From Acidovorax sp. (GTDB lineage: Bacteria > Pseudomonadota > Gammaproteobacteria > Burkholderiales > Burkholderiaceae_C), in contig SDXZ01000014.1 in assembly GCA_004210805.1 (NCBI GenBank), positions 1 through 47,147 of the forward strand: a stretch of 47,147 nt of DNA, written 5' to 3'. Position numbers and translations under genes: made by a program. Shown here one piece after another: positions 1 through 10,200 of this stretch (the stretch's first letter is position 1; every line of letters begins with the position of its first letter). The notes beneath the pieces are model-generated. The model ran no database searches. It was not told the origin of the DNA and worked only from the letters and a program-made list of their open reading frames with translations.

Positions 1-1
1 G

Positions 2-1348
<1,347 letters not shown>

Positions 1349-1433
1349 GGCTGAGGCTGGAGGGCGGATGCACTGATGCGCGACGTGCGTGGCGACGCGC
1401 GCTGTATCGCCACCCGCTCAGCACTCACCCCCA

Positions 1434-1493
1434 CCGTTCACGCTGAGCCTGTCGAAGCGCGGCGCATGGCTTCGACAGGCTCAGCCCGAACGG
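1434..1493. repeat. REP-like inverted repeat
   Basis: Two arms of 25 bases (1434-1458 and 1469-1493) pair at 23 of 25 positions around a 10-base loop. The core is GCTGAGCCTGTCGAAGC, a sequence common in REP elements of high-GC Proteobacteria. It lies between the convergent hom and PaiB-like genes and could act as a bidirectional transcription stop, but there is no T-run. Confidence 0.75.
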
Positions 1494-1510
1494 CAGGGAT
1501 GGGTTGGAGC

Positions 1511-1578
1511 GATTTTCATGGCCAAAACAGGCGCTAGCGCTTGTCTATCAAGCGCTTTAAGCTATAAATACCATAGCA
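1511..1578 (-). repeat. dispersed intergenic repeat, copy 1
   Basis: The core is the palindrome AGCGCTTG (1536-1543) and CAAGCGCT (1549-1556) around a 5-base loop, flanked by an AT-rich stretch reading AGCTATAAAT on one side and CATGGCCAAAACAG on the other. Related copies lie at 19063, 33751 and 44884. All four copies are outside genes. Confidence 0.8.
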
Positions 1579-1586
1579 AATGGCGT

Positions 1587-2225
1587 TCAGGTGCCCGGTC
1601 CGTGCTCCACCAACGCCGCCATGGCCAGCGCTTGGGGCGTGCCTTCCGCCGTCAGCCCCTGCACCACGCCCGCGCGGTCCACATCGCTGCGGTTCTGGTT
1701 GACCTTCCAGACGCCCTCCCAACGCTCGACGGCCAGCTCCACGCCCACGATGGCGCCCAGCAATTTCTGCAAATAGTCCGCAGGCGCATCGTCCACGTGC
1801 CAGGGGTGCGGGCGGTGCGCCTCGTGCGCTTCGGTCAGGGTGTGCAGGATGGCGCGCAGGCGCTCGGGGTCGCCGTCCACCGCGCTGAGCGTGCCGTGCG
1901 CATGCACCGTGGCGTAGTTCCAGGTGGGTACCTGTTTGCCGTCGATGGCCTTGGACGGGTACCACGACGGCGACACGTACGCCTGCGGGCCGTGGAACAC
2001 GGCCACCGCCTTTTGCGGCAGCAGCGGCCACACGCCGTTGCCCCGCCCCACGTGGCCCACCAGGGTGCCGTGCGGGCCGCGCGTGGGGTCCAGATACAGC
2101 GGCACATGGTTCACGTGCATCGTCCCCTCCTGCGTGACGACCAGGGTGGCCAGGGGCTCGGCACGCATCAGCGCTTGCAGGATGGCCGGGTCGGTCACCT
2201 GGAACTGGCGGTTGGCAATCGTCAT
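1587..2225 (-). CDS. FMN-binding split-barrel protein, PaiB type
   Basis: A 212-residue protein of the PaiB family (Bacillus PaiB is described as a negative regulator of sporulation and protease genes), which has a pyridoxamine-phosphate-oxidase-like FMN-binding fold. Visible signatures are HVNHVPLYLD near residue 38, the segment VGHVGRGNGVWP, and FHGPQAYVSPSWYPSK followed by VPTWNYATVHAHG, which are the conserved PaiB blocks. The family often sits beside MocR/PdxR-type regulators, as here. It starts one base after the upstream OsmC gene on the same strand, so the two are very probably co-transcribed. Its biochemical role in this group is not established. Confidence 0.88.
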   Translation of the reverse strand: MTIANRQFQVTDPAILQALMRAEPLATLVVTQEGTMHVNHVPLYLDPTRGPHGTLVGHVGRGNGVWPLLPQKAVAVFHGPQAYVSPSWYPSKAIDGKQVPTWNYATVHAHGTLSAVDGDPERLRAILHTLTEAHEAHRPHPWHVDDAPADYLQKLLGAIVGVELAVERWEGVWKVNQNRSDVDRAGVVQGLTAEGTPQALAMAALVEHGPGT

Positions 2226-2226
2226 G

Positions 2227-2718
2227 TCAGCCCCCTTCCACTGCAGCTTCGATTTTCAGCACCGGCGCGCAGTCGATCTGCGTCTTGACCGAGTTGGCCA
2301 GAAAACACGCCTCGTGGGCGCGGTGGTGCAGATCGGCCAATACCTCGCTGCTGGGCGCGTGCGCGGCATCAAAACGCGTGACAGGCCGCAGCTGCACGTG
2401 CGAGACGACGAGCCGGCCCTGTTCATCCTTGGCCATGGTTCCCACGGCGGCATCGGTGTAGCTGTTCACGCGCCAGCCAGCGCGGCAGGCCAGGTCGAGG
2501 AACCACAGCATGTGGCAGCTGGACAGCGCGGCCACGTAGGCTTCTTCAGGGTCTACGGCGGCCGCATCGGAGTAGGGCTGTGGCACCACGTGGGGCGATG
2601 ACGACCCGGCCACCACGGCGCCGCCATCGAACTGCCACGTGTGCGCACGGTGGTAGCGTTTGTCCAGAAAGTCATCGCTGCCACGGGACCAGGAGATGGT
2701 GGCGGTGTGCTCGGCCAT
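2227..2718 (-). CDS. OsmC family peroxiredoxin-like protein
   Basis: A 163-residue OsmC/Ohr-fold protein. Members reduce organic hydroperoxides with a pair of cysteines. Here one cysteine is in SSCHMLWFLDLA (about residue 68) and the second in HEACFLANSVKTQI (about residue 137), the expected positions of the peroxidatic and resolving residues. Together with the neighbouring FMN-binding protein it suggests a small redox or detoxification operon read leftwards, divergent from a MocR regulator 100 bases away. The start at 2718 is preceded on its strand by the purine-rich AAGGAACC. Confidence 0.9.
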   Translation of the reverse strand: MAEHTATISWSRGSDDFLDKRYHRAHTWQFDGGAVVAGSSSPHVVPQPYSDAAAVDPEEAYVAALSSCHMLWFLDLACRAGWRVNSYTDAAVGTMAKDEQGRLVVSHVQLRPVTRFDAAHAPSSEVLADLHHRAHEACFLANSVKTQIDCAPVLKIEAAVEGG

Positions 2719-2818
2719 GGGGAGGGTTCCTTCGAAGGACCGGGCCTTCGGCGGCCCGGGTGTTTCTAAAATGGTTCTTCAGTTTATGGCTGCATTGCCA
2801 CAACCAAGGGGCCAATTC

Positions 2819-4312
2819 ATGCCAGTTGCCAGAGCCAATCCGAAGACCACGACTGCAGCTGCTGCGGTTGCTGCGCCCAGCGCCCGCATGGGCCTGCTGC
2901 GCCAGCAGGTGTATGAGCAGCTGCGCAGCGCCATCGAACAGGGCCGGCTGCCGGCGGGCACGCGCCTGCCGCCATCGCGCGAGCATGCGGCCAGCCTGGG
3001 CGTGTCGCGCAACACGGTGCTGTGGGCCGTGCAGCGTCTGCAAGCCGAGGGGTATGTGGAAGCACGTGTGGGCGACGGCACGTATGTGTCGCAGGCCGCA
3101 GGTGCGGCGCCCGCGCAGGGGCTGGTGGCGCCGCCGCGCGGGCTGTCACGGCGCGGGCAGCTCATTGCCGAGACGGCGGCGCGCTGGCGGCCGCCGCATG
3201 TGGCGGCGCGGGCGTTCCGCATTGGCGCACCCGAAGTGGACACCTTTCCGTTTGCGCTGTGGGACCGTCTGGCGCGCCAAGCCAGCCCCACCCAACGCAG
3301 CGCCCGCGCGCAGTACCTGGACCCTGCGGGCGACCCAGCGTTGCGCCAGGCGATTGCGCTGTGGCTGTGGGCTTCGCGCGGCATCCGATGCAATGCCGCG
3401 CAGGTGGTGGTGTGCTCGGGCTCGCAGCAGGGCATCGACCTGATCGCGCGGCTGCTGCTGGACGCGGGCGACGAGGTGCTGGTGGAAGACCCGGGCTACC
3501 CCGGCATCCGCGCCAGCCTGCTGGGCCACGGCGTGTTGGCGCGGCCCGTGGCGCTGGATGCGCAGGGCCTGCGCATCGACGAGGGCGCCACCCAATGGCC
3601 TGGCGCGCGCATGGCGGTGGTCACGCCCACGCACCAGTTCCCTACCGGCGTGTGCATGGGCCTGGCGCGGCGGCAGGCGCTGCTTCAGTGGGCACGCACG
3701 CACGACGCCTGGGTGGTGGAGGACGATTACGACGGCGAATTCCAGTACGGCAACGCGGCGCAGCGCGTGCCCGCGCTGTGCAGCCTGCCGGGGTCCGAGC
3801 GCGTGCTGTACGTGGGCACGTTTTCCAAGACGCTGCATCCCGGCCTGCGCCTGGGTTTTGTGGTGGTGCCGCCAGCGCTGGTGGAGGCCTTTGCCATGGC
3901 CCGCGCCATCACCGACCGGCATGCGCCGGGTGATACCCAAGCGGTGCTCGCGCGCTTCATCGCCGAAGGGCACTTGCTGCGCCACCTGCGGCAGATGCGC
4001 GAGCTGTACCAGCAGCGCCAGCAAATCTTGATCGACGCGCTCGTGGAGGCGAGCGACGGCGCGCTGCAACTCGCGCCCAGCGACCGCGGCATGCATTTGT
4101 TGTGCGAGGTCGCGCCCGGCAGCAACGACGAAACCCTGAGCCGTCGGGCACTTACCGCGGGGGTGATGCTCGCGCCGCTTTCGCGCTACGCCATGGAGTC
4201 ACCACGACGCGGCTGGCTGTTCGGGTACGCGGGTTACAGCAAGCCGGAGATCGTGGCGGCTGCGCGGGTGGTGGGCCTATTCGCTTCCACCAGCCGCAGC
4301 AACTGGCGCTGA
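2819..4312 (+). CDS. MocR/PdxR-type transcriptional regulator (GntR wHTH fused to aminotransferase fold)
   Basis: A 497-residue regulator. Residues about 22-88 form a GntR winged helix (PPSREHAASLGVSRNTV, then GYVEARVGDGTYV). The rest is a fold-type I PLP-dependent aminotransferase domain, with the Schiff-base lysine at K337 in GTFSKTLHPGLRLG and the substrate-binding VVEDDYDGEF. In this family PLP or its adducts usually act as the effector, without catalysis. I chose ATG 2819 because AAGGGG sits eight bases upstream and because further upstream codons would overlap the promoter region. It diverges from the OsmC/PaiB-like pair, which is the likely target (inference from position). A short AT-rich patch at about 2763-2800 probably holds the promoters. 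Confidence 0.9.
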   Translation: MPVARANPKTTTAAAAVAAPSARMGLLRQQVYEQLRSAIEQGRLPAGTRLPPSREHAASLGVSRNTVLWAVQRLQAEGYVEARVGDGTYVSQAAGAAPAQGLVAPPRGLSRRGQLIAETAARWRPPHVAARAFRIGAPEVDTFPFALWDRLARQASPTQRSARAQYLDPAGDPALRQAIALWLWASRGIRCNAAQVVVCSGSQQGIDLIARLLLDAGDEVLVEDPGYPGIRASLLGHGVLARPVALDAQGLRIDEGATQWPGARMAVVTPTHQFPTGVCMGLARRQALLQWARTHDAWVVEDDYDGEFQYGNAAQRVPALCSLPGSERVLYVGTFSKTLHPGLRLGFVVVPPALVEAFAMARAITDRHAPGDTQAVLARFIAEGHLLRHLRQMRELYQQRQQILIDALVEASDGALQLAPSDRGMHLLCEVAPGSNDETLSRRALTAGVMLAPLSRYAMESPRRGWLFGYAGYSKPEIVAAARVVGLFASTSRSNWR

Positions 4313-4333
4313 CCAGGCCAGCGACCGCCGCGC

Positions 4334-4500
4334 AAGGGCCGCCCCGCCGCGCTGGCGGTGTCCCCCTTCCCGAATTGCGCAGCAATTCGAGATAAGGGGC
4401 TGAGGGCTGCGGCTACGAGCCTGCCTGCGCAGGCTTGGACATGCCCGAAGAGCCGCCGCCTCTGGCGGCCGCACCGAGGCGCCGAAGGCGACTCAGGGGG
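4334..4500 (+). repeat. GC-rich multi-hairpin intergenic repeat, copy 1
   Basis: Several stem-loops follow one another, the clearest being CGAATTGC/GCAATTCG (4371-4378 and 4382-4389, three-base loop) enclosed by CCCCTT/AAGGGG. The ends (AAGGGCCGCCCCGC at the left, GACTCAGGGGG at the right) match, in reverse orientation, the block at 36848-36975. No coding sequence is apparent here. It lies between the convergent mocR and metallo-hydrolase genes. Confidence 0.55.
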
Positions 4501-4508
4501 ATGCCACC

Positions 4509-5600
4509 CTACCTCTTCCACCACTGCTTCGACAGCGCCGGCTGGCGGATATCGAGCCGCTCGCCCATCACCGGCGCGACCAGCGGCACACCGGCCTTTT
4601 CAGCCAAGGCTGTGATGCGGTCGAACGGGTCGGTCCACGCATGCAGCGCCAGGTCAAACGTGCCGTTGTGGATGGGCATCAGATGGCGCCCCTTCACGTC
4701 CAGATGGGCCTGCAGGCTTTCCTCAGGCTGCATGTGCACGTCGGGCCACTGGGCGTCGTAGGCGCCGGTTTCGATCATCGCCAGGTCGAACGGGCCAAAG
4801 CGCTCGCCGATGGCCTTGAAGCCGTCGGAATAGCCCGTGTCGCCGCTGAAGAAGATGCGCGGCGCGTCCGCACCTTCGCCCGCCTGGATCACCCACGAGG
4901 CCCACAGCGTGCGGTTACCGTCAGACAGCGTGCGGCCCGAGAAGTGCTGCGCGGGCGTGGCCACCAACTTCACGCCGGCCATGGTGGTGCCTTGCCACCA
5001 GTCGAACTGCTGCACCTTGGCCGCTGGCACGCCCCAGGCAATAAGGCGGTCACCCACGCCCAGCGGCGTGACGAAGTGCGCGACCTTGGGGGCCAACTGC
5101 AGGATGGCCGCGTGGTCCAGGTGGTCGTAGTGGTCGTGCGACAGCACCACGCCGGTGATGGGCGGCAGTTCGTCAATGGCGATGGGCGGCGCGTGAAAAC
5201 GCTTGGGGCCCATGAAGGAAAACGGCGAGGCGCGTTCGGAGAACACCGGGTCGGTCAGCCAGAACTGGCCCTGCAGCTTGAGCAGCATGGTCGAGTGCCC
5301 CAGGCGCCACAGGCTCAGGTCGGGCGCCTTGAGCAAGTCGGCCTGTGTGAGCGGCAGCACTTGGGGCGGCTGGGCGGGCACCGCGTCAGCGGGCTTGTCG
5401 GTCATGAAGCGCCACATGATGGCCATGGTCTTGGCAAAACCCGGCGCCTCGCGCGGCGCGGCGTTGCGGAACTTGCCGCCCGCCTGCTGAGGCGACTGCT
5501 CGTACGTGTTTGCCGGCAGGGAAGTGCAGGAAAGGATGCTGTAGGCCATGGCGGTGACAACGGTGAGGATGAGGAGGATGCGCGAGGTGCGGCGGAGCAT
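4509..5600 (-). CDS. metallo-beta-lactamase-fold hydrolase, predicted lipoprotein
   Basis: A 363-residue protein of the UlaG/RomA-like branch of the metallo-beta-lactamase fold. The zinc motif SHDHYDHLDH lies at residues 154-163 (H155, H157, D159, H160). Further ligands are likely in TPAQHFSGR and FSGDTGYSDG, and the C-terminal MPIHNGTFDLALH fits the family. The N terminus has a hydrophobic stretch ending in the lipobox ILSC with C25, so it is probably anchored in the envelope. I chose the start at 5600 because it begins this signal sequence; the frame stays open further upstream but enters the regulatory region. It diverges from a TetR regulator 84 bases away. The substrate is unknown; phosphodiester or lactone hydrolysis is possible. 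Confidence 0.88.
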   Translation of the reverse strand: MLRRTSRILLILTVVTAMAYSILSCTSLPANTYEQSPQQAGGKFRNAAPREAPGFAKTMAIMWRFMTDKPADAVPAQPPQVLPLTQADLLKAPDLSLWRLGHSTMLLKLQGQFWLTDPVFSERASPFSFMGPKRFHAPPIAIDELPPITGVVLSHDHYDHLDHAAILQLAPKVAHFVTPLGVGDRLIAWGVPAAKVQQFDWWQGTTMAGVKLVATPAQHFSGRTLSDGNRTLWASWVIQAGEGADAPRIFFSGDTGYSDGFKAIGERFGPFDLAMIETGAYDAQWPDVHMQPEESLQAHLDVKGRHLMPIHNGTFDLALHAWTDPFDRITALAEKAGVPLVAPVMGERLDIRQPALSKQWWKR

Positions 5601-5616
5601 GGTGGATGCCTTTTTC

Positions 5617-5673
5617 CGAAAAGTGCACTGCACAGTGTAGTTCACTTTTCTAAAAAGTAAACTCTCCAGTGTA
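5617..5673. promoter_or_regulatory. probable TetR operator region between divergent genes
   Basis: The 84-base gap is AT-rich and full of symmetry: CACTG-CA-CAGTG at 5626-5637, GTTCACTTT/AAAGTAAAC at 5640-5648 and 5654-5662 (eight of nine pairs), and AAAAGTG/CACTTTT arms spaced across both. CAGTGTA recurs at 5633 and 5667. This is what an autoregulatory TetR site overlapping two divergent promoters would look like. The assignment to this TetR is inferred. Confidence 0.55.
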
Positions 5674-5684
5674 AAATTGAGCCC

Positions 5685-6335
5685 ATGACCGAGCCCACCC
5701 CCGTGATCCCGACCACCCGCCTGACCGACCGCAAACGCGATGCCATCGTGCAGGCCGCCATCGCCGAGTTCCGCGAGCATGGGTTTGGCGGCACCAGCAT
5801 GGACCGCGTGGCCGCCGCGGCCGAAGTCTCCAAACGCACGGTGTACAACCACTTCCCCAGCAAGGACGAGCTCTTCGGCGCGATCCTGGAGCGGCTGTGG
5901 GAATGCAGCCAGGCGCAGGCCGAGGTGGCGTACGACGCACAGCAGCCGCTGCGCGCGCAGCTGCTGGCGGTGCTGGAGCAAAAGATGGAACTGCTCAACG
6001 ACGCGAGTTTTATCGACCTCTCGCGCGTGGCGATGGCCGAGATGATGCACACGCCCGAGCGCGCCCGGGCCATGGTGGCGCGGCTGTCCGAAAAGGAAGA
6101 GGGCCTGCCGCGCTGGATTCGCGCGGCGCAGCAGGACGGCGCCCTGCGCAGCGGCGTAGACCCACAGTACGCCGCCCACCAGCTGCACGGCATGGTCAAG
6201 GCCTTTGCCTTTTGGCCCCAGCTGGCCATGGGCCGCGCGCCGCTCACGGCGGCAGAGCAGCAGCAGGTGCTGTCGGATGCGGTGGATATGTTTTTGGGCT
6301 TCTACGCCGCAGTGGATAGGAGCCTGTCGGACTAG
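5685..6335 (+). CDS. TetR/AcrR family transcriptional regulator
   Basis: A 216-residue repressor. The N-terminal helix-turn-helix is clear: DAIVQAAIAEFREHGFGGTS, then MDRVAAAAEVSKRTVYNHFP and SKDELFGAIL (residues about 18-68). The remainder is an all-helical ligand-binding domain whose C-terminal part resembles TetR_C (AefR-like) domains. It most likely represses itself and the divergent metallo-hydrolase lipoprotein. The last five residues (RSLSD) and the stop codon fall inside the left arm of a 168-base inverted-repeat element (6317-6484), so the native C terminus may have been replaced when that element inserted. Confidence 0.92.
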   Translation: MTEPTPVIPTTRLTDRKRDAIVQAAIAEFREHGFGGTSMDRVAAAAEVSKRTVYNHFPSKDELFGAILERLWECSQAQAEVAYDAQQPLRAQLLAVLEQKMELLNDASFIDLSRVAMAEMMHTPERARAMVARLSEKEEGLPRWIRAAQQDGALRSGVDPQYAAHQLHGMVKAFAFWPQLAMGRAPLTAAEQQQVLSDAVDMFLGFYAAVDRSLSD

Positions 6336-6484
6336 GAGCGTTGATAGCGAAAATCGGCCCCAGTGAGGACAGTTTTTGCCGGATTTGCAGCCTCATAGCC
6401 AAGCTATGGGGCAAAAAGACGGTGAAAAATGGACCGCTGAGGTCGATTTGCAGCCGACGATTTTCCTAGTCCGACAGGCTCCTA
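6317..6484. mobile_element. MITE-like nested inverted repeat
   Basis: Perfect 21-base inverted arms (6317-6337 and 6464-6484) enclose further nested complementarity: GAAAATCG against CGATTTTC just inside, TTTTTGCC (6373-6380) against GGCAAAAA (6410-6417), and a central CATAGC/GCTATG pair. The whole 168 bases could fold into one long hairpin. There is no coding capacity, which fits a non-autonomous MITE or a large REP/BIME-type element. The left arm encodes the end of the TetR gene. Mobility is inferred. Confidence 0.6.
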
Positions 6485-6597
6485 GGAGCGCGGCACCGGG
6501 CTGAATCCAAAACGCGGCCCGGGGTTAAAAAGCCGCGCTGCCAGCCACCGTGCGATTTGCACTACGCTCGCGCGTTCCTGTCCTTTTGGCCCAACCC

Positions 6598-7161
6598 ATG
6601 CCGCTTGCCCCCTACCTCGACACCCGCCCCATGCTCAGCGCCGGTGTTTTTGTCCACGACTCCGCCCAGGTGATCGGCGACGTCACCCTGGGCCGCGACA
6701 GCTCGGTGTGGTGCAACGCGGTGCTGCGCGGCGATGTGAACCGCATCGTGGTGGGCGAGTGCAGCAACGTGCAGGACCTGACCATGGGCCACGTGTCGCA
6801 CCGCAACCCGGCCAAGCCCGACGGCTCACCGCTGCTCATCGGCAGCCACGTGACGATCGGCCATTCGGTGATCCTGCACGGCTGCCGCATCGGCGACGAA
6901 TGCCTCATTGGCATGGGCTCGATCGTGATGGACGACGCGGTGGTGGGCGACCGCGTGATGCTGGGCGCCGGCAGCCTGGTCTCGCCGGGCAAGGTGCTGG
7001 AGAGCGGCTACCTCTACATCGGCCGCCCGGCGGTGCGCCAGCTTGCACTGACCGATGCCGAGATCGCCTACCTGAAGTATTCGGCCGAGCACTATGTGCG
7101 GGTGAAGAACAACTACCAAGGTGCACCGGCACCGGTCCTGGCGCCGACCCCAGGGGTCTGA
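6598..7161 (+). CDS. gamma-class carbonic anhydrase family protein
   Basis: A 187-residue left-handed beta-helix protein of the gamma carbonic anhydrase / YrdA group. Hexapeptide repeats run from VFVHDSAQVIGDVTLG to VMLGAGSLVSPGK. The zinc histidines are expected in MGHVSHRN and VTIGHSVILHGC, and the Asn/Arg/Asp set in WCNAVLRGDVNRI. The C-terminal helix YLKYSAEHYVRVKNNY is typical. I chose ATG 6598 because the protein then begins just before the first repeat; the longer frame back to 6550 adds residues with no family counterpart. Enzymatic activity is often not demonstrated for bacterial members. It stands alone between the inverted-repeat element and the GGDEF gene. Confidence 0.9.
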   Translation: MPLAPYLDTRPMLSAGVFVHDSAQVIGDVTLGRDSSVWCNAVLRGDVNRIVVGECSNVQDLTMGHVSHRNPAKPDGSPLLIGSHVTIGHSVILHGCRIGDECLIGMGSIVMDDAVVGDRVMLGAGSLVSPGKVLESGYLYIGRPAVRQLALTDAEIAYLKYSAEHYVRVKNNYQGAPAPVLAPTPGV

Positions 7162-7218
7162 CCTCCGCGGGTTAGTTCCCTGGCCGCCGAGCTGGCCGCA
7201 AACCATAATTTTGGGCGT

Positions 7219-10200
7219 ATGAGCGAACTTCTTGAGCAACTGTCCGAGTCGGTCTCTGCAGCACAGACCGTGGAGGAGCTCACCCGGCCGCTTCTGGAAA
7301 TGCTGGAGGCCGTGACAGGGCTCGAATCCACCTACCTCACCTCCATTGACGAGGCCAAGGGCGTACAGCACGTGCTGTACGCGCGCAACTCCAGTGCGAT
7401 GCAGATCCCCGAGGGGCTGACCGTGCCCTGGAACGACACGCTGTGCAAACGCGCGCTCGAAGAAGGCCGCACCTTCACCGACGACGTGCCCGCCTGCTGG
7501 GGCGATTCGCAGGCTGCGCGCGAACTGGGCATCCGCACCTATGTGAGCAAGCCCGTGCGCATGGGCAATGGCGCCCTGTACGGCACGCTGTGCGCTGCCA
7601 GCACCCACAGCCGCCCGCGCACGCCCCAGGCCGAGCGCATCCTCACGCTGTTTGCCTACCTGATCGGCCAGCAGGTCGAGCGCGAGCAGCTCATCCAGAA
7701 GCTGCTGTCCGCCAATGAACAACTGGCTGCCGCGGCCGCCACCGACCAGCTCACCGGGCTGCCCAATCGCCGCGCGCTGATGGAGGCGCTGGAGCGCCTG
7801 CTGGCGCAGGGCCCGCGCCAGCAGATGGGGGTGCAGATCGCCTTCATTGATCTCGACGGTTTCAAGGCCGTCAACGACACCCACGGACACGACGTCGGCG
7901 ACCAGTTCTTGGTGGCGATCGCGCAGCGCCTGCAGGGTGTGCTGCGCGCCGAAGACATGGCCGCGCGCCTGGGCGGCGACGAGTTCGTGGTGGTCAGCCT
8001 GAGCCCGCACACGGGCGACGCCGCCCGCGCGGCGCAGGACGCGCTGTGTGCGCGCATCACGCACGCCCTGCAAGGTCACTTCGAGCTGCCAGGCGCCGCG
8101 TTCGATTACGCCGGTGCCAGCGTGGGCGTGGTCACCATTCCACCCGACCAGCCCCACCAGATCGCGGACGCGCTGCGCGTGGCCGACCAGACGATGTACC
8201 GTGTCAAGCTGGCGCGCCGCCATGCCAACGAGGCCCTGGAGCAGGCGCGCACGGGGGGTCGCAGCGCACTCCTGAGTGCTGCGGCAGGCCGCGCTGGCGG
8301 GGCGGCTGCTGCGGCCGCAAAGACGCTGCAGCAACCCCACGGCAGGCCGCCCGCACCGTGGGCCGGGATAATCGGCGTTCACCACCCCCAGGTTCCCATG
8401 GCTTCTTCTCCGTGCCGCGTGCTCGCTGTCATCCCGCCGATGACGCAGCTGAACACGCCCTATCCGTCCACCGCTTACCTCACGGGCTTTCTGCGCTCGC
8501 GCGGTATCACCGCGTTCCAAGAGGACCTGGCGCTGGCGCTGGTGCTGCGGCTGCTGTCGCCCGAAGGCCTGAAGGCCGTGGTTGCAAAGGTGGACGCACT
8601 GCCCCCCAAAAAACAAAGCCCCGCCGTGCAGTCGTTTGCCGCGCAGCAGGACCGGTACCTGTCCACCATTGGCCCGGCCATTGCCTTTTTGCAGGGCCGC
8701 GACAGCACGCTGGCGCACCGCATTGCCGGGCGGCACTACCTGCCCGAGGGGCCGCGTTTTGCGACGCTCGACGTGTACGTGGACGACGAAGGCGGCGACC
8801 CGCTGGGCTGGGCGTTTGGCGCCCTGGGCCTGCACGACAAGGCCAAGCACATCGCCACGCTGTACCTGAACGACCTGGCCGACGTGCTGCGCGATGCGGT
8901 GGATGAGCGCTTCGAGTTTGTGCGTTATGCCGAATCGCTGGCCGGCAGCCAGCCCACGTTTGACCCGCTGGCCGACGCACTGGCCGCACCGCCCACGCTG
9001 GTGGACGACCTGCTGGCGCAGCTCACGCACGAGGCCATCGAGCGGCATCAGCCCACGGTGGTGCTGCTGTCGGTGCCGTTCCCCGGCTCGGTGTATGCAG
9101 CCTTTCGCATCGCGCAGGCCATCAAGGCCCGCTGGCCGCATATCGCCACGGTGCTGGGCGGCGGCTTTGTGAACACTGAGCTGCGCGAGTTGGCCGACCC
9201 CCGCGTGTTCGACCATGTCGACTACGTGACGCTGGACGCGGGCGAGCGCCCGCTGCTCGCGCTGCTGGAGCACCTGCAGGGCCAGCGCGGCCGCCAGCGG
9301 CTGGTGCGCACCTTTGTGCGCGGTGACGATGGCGCCGTCCAGTACATCAACATGATGGAAGCTGATGTGGCCTTCGCCGAGGTCGGCACGCCCACCTGGG
9401 ACGGCCTGCCACTCGACCGCTACCTGTCGCTGCTGGACATGCTCAACCCCATGCATCGCCTGTGGAGCGATGGCCGCTGGAACAAGCTCACCGTGGCGCA
9501 CGGCTGCTATTGGAAGAAATGCAGCTTCTGCGACGTGAGCCTGGACTACATCAGCCGCTACGAAGGCGCGAGTGCCGAGGTGCTGGCCGACCGGATTGAG
9601 CAGATCGTGCGCGAGACGGGACAGACGGGCTTTCACTTTGTGGACGAGGCGGCGCCGCCCAAGGCGCTCAAGGCGCTGTCCACCGAGCTGATTGCGCGCA
9701 ACGCCGGCATCAGCTGGTGGGGCAATGTGCGCTTTGAGAAAACCTTCACCCCCGACCTGGCCGAGCTGATGGCCGACAGCGGCTGCATCGCCATCTCAGG
9801 CGGGCTCGAAGTGGCCTCCGACCGGCTGCTCACCCTCATGAAAAAAGGCGTGTCGGTAGACCAGGTGGCGCGCGTGACGCGGGCGTTCACCGACGCGGGC
9901 ATCCTGGTGCATGCGTACCTGATGTACGGCTTTCCGACGCAGACCGTGCAGGACACGGTGGACGCGCTCGAATACGTGCGCCAGCTGTTCGCCAACGGCT
10001 GCATCCAAAGCGGGTTCTTCCACCGCTTTGCCTGCACGGTGCACTCACCCGTCGGCAAGAACCCCGAGGAGTACGGCGTGACCCTGGCGCCCCTTCCGCC
10101 GGGCGACTTTGCGAAGAACGACGTCGCCTTCATCGACCCCACGGGCGTGGACCACGACGCGCTGGGCGGCGCGCTCAAGAAGGCCATCTACAACTACATG

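Noticed and set aside
4371-4389. Hairpin CGAATTGC/GCAATTCG as a Rho-independent terminator
   Set aside because: No T-run follows on either strand; it is one of several stems in a repeat block.
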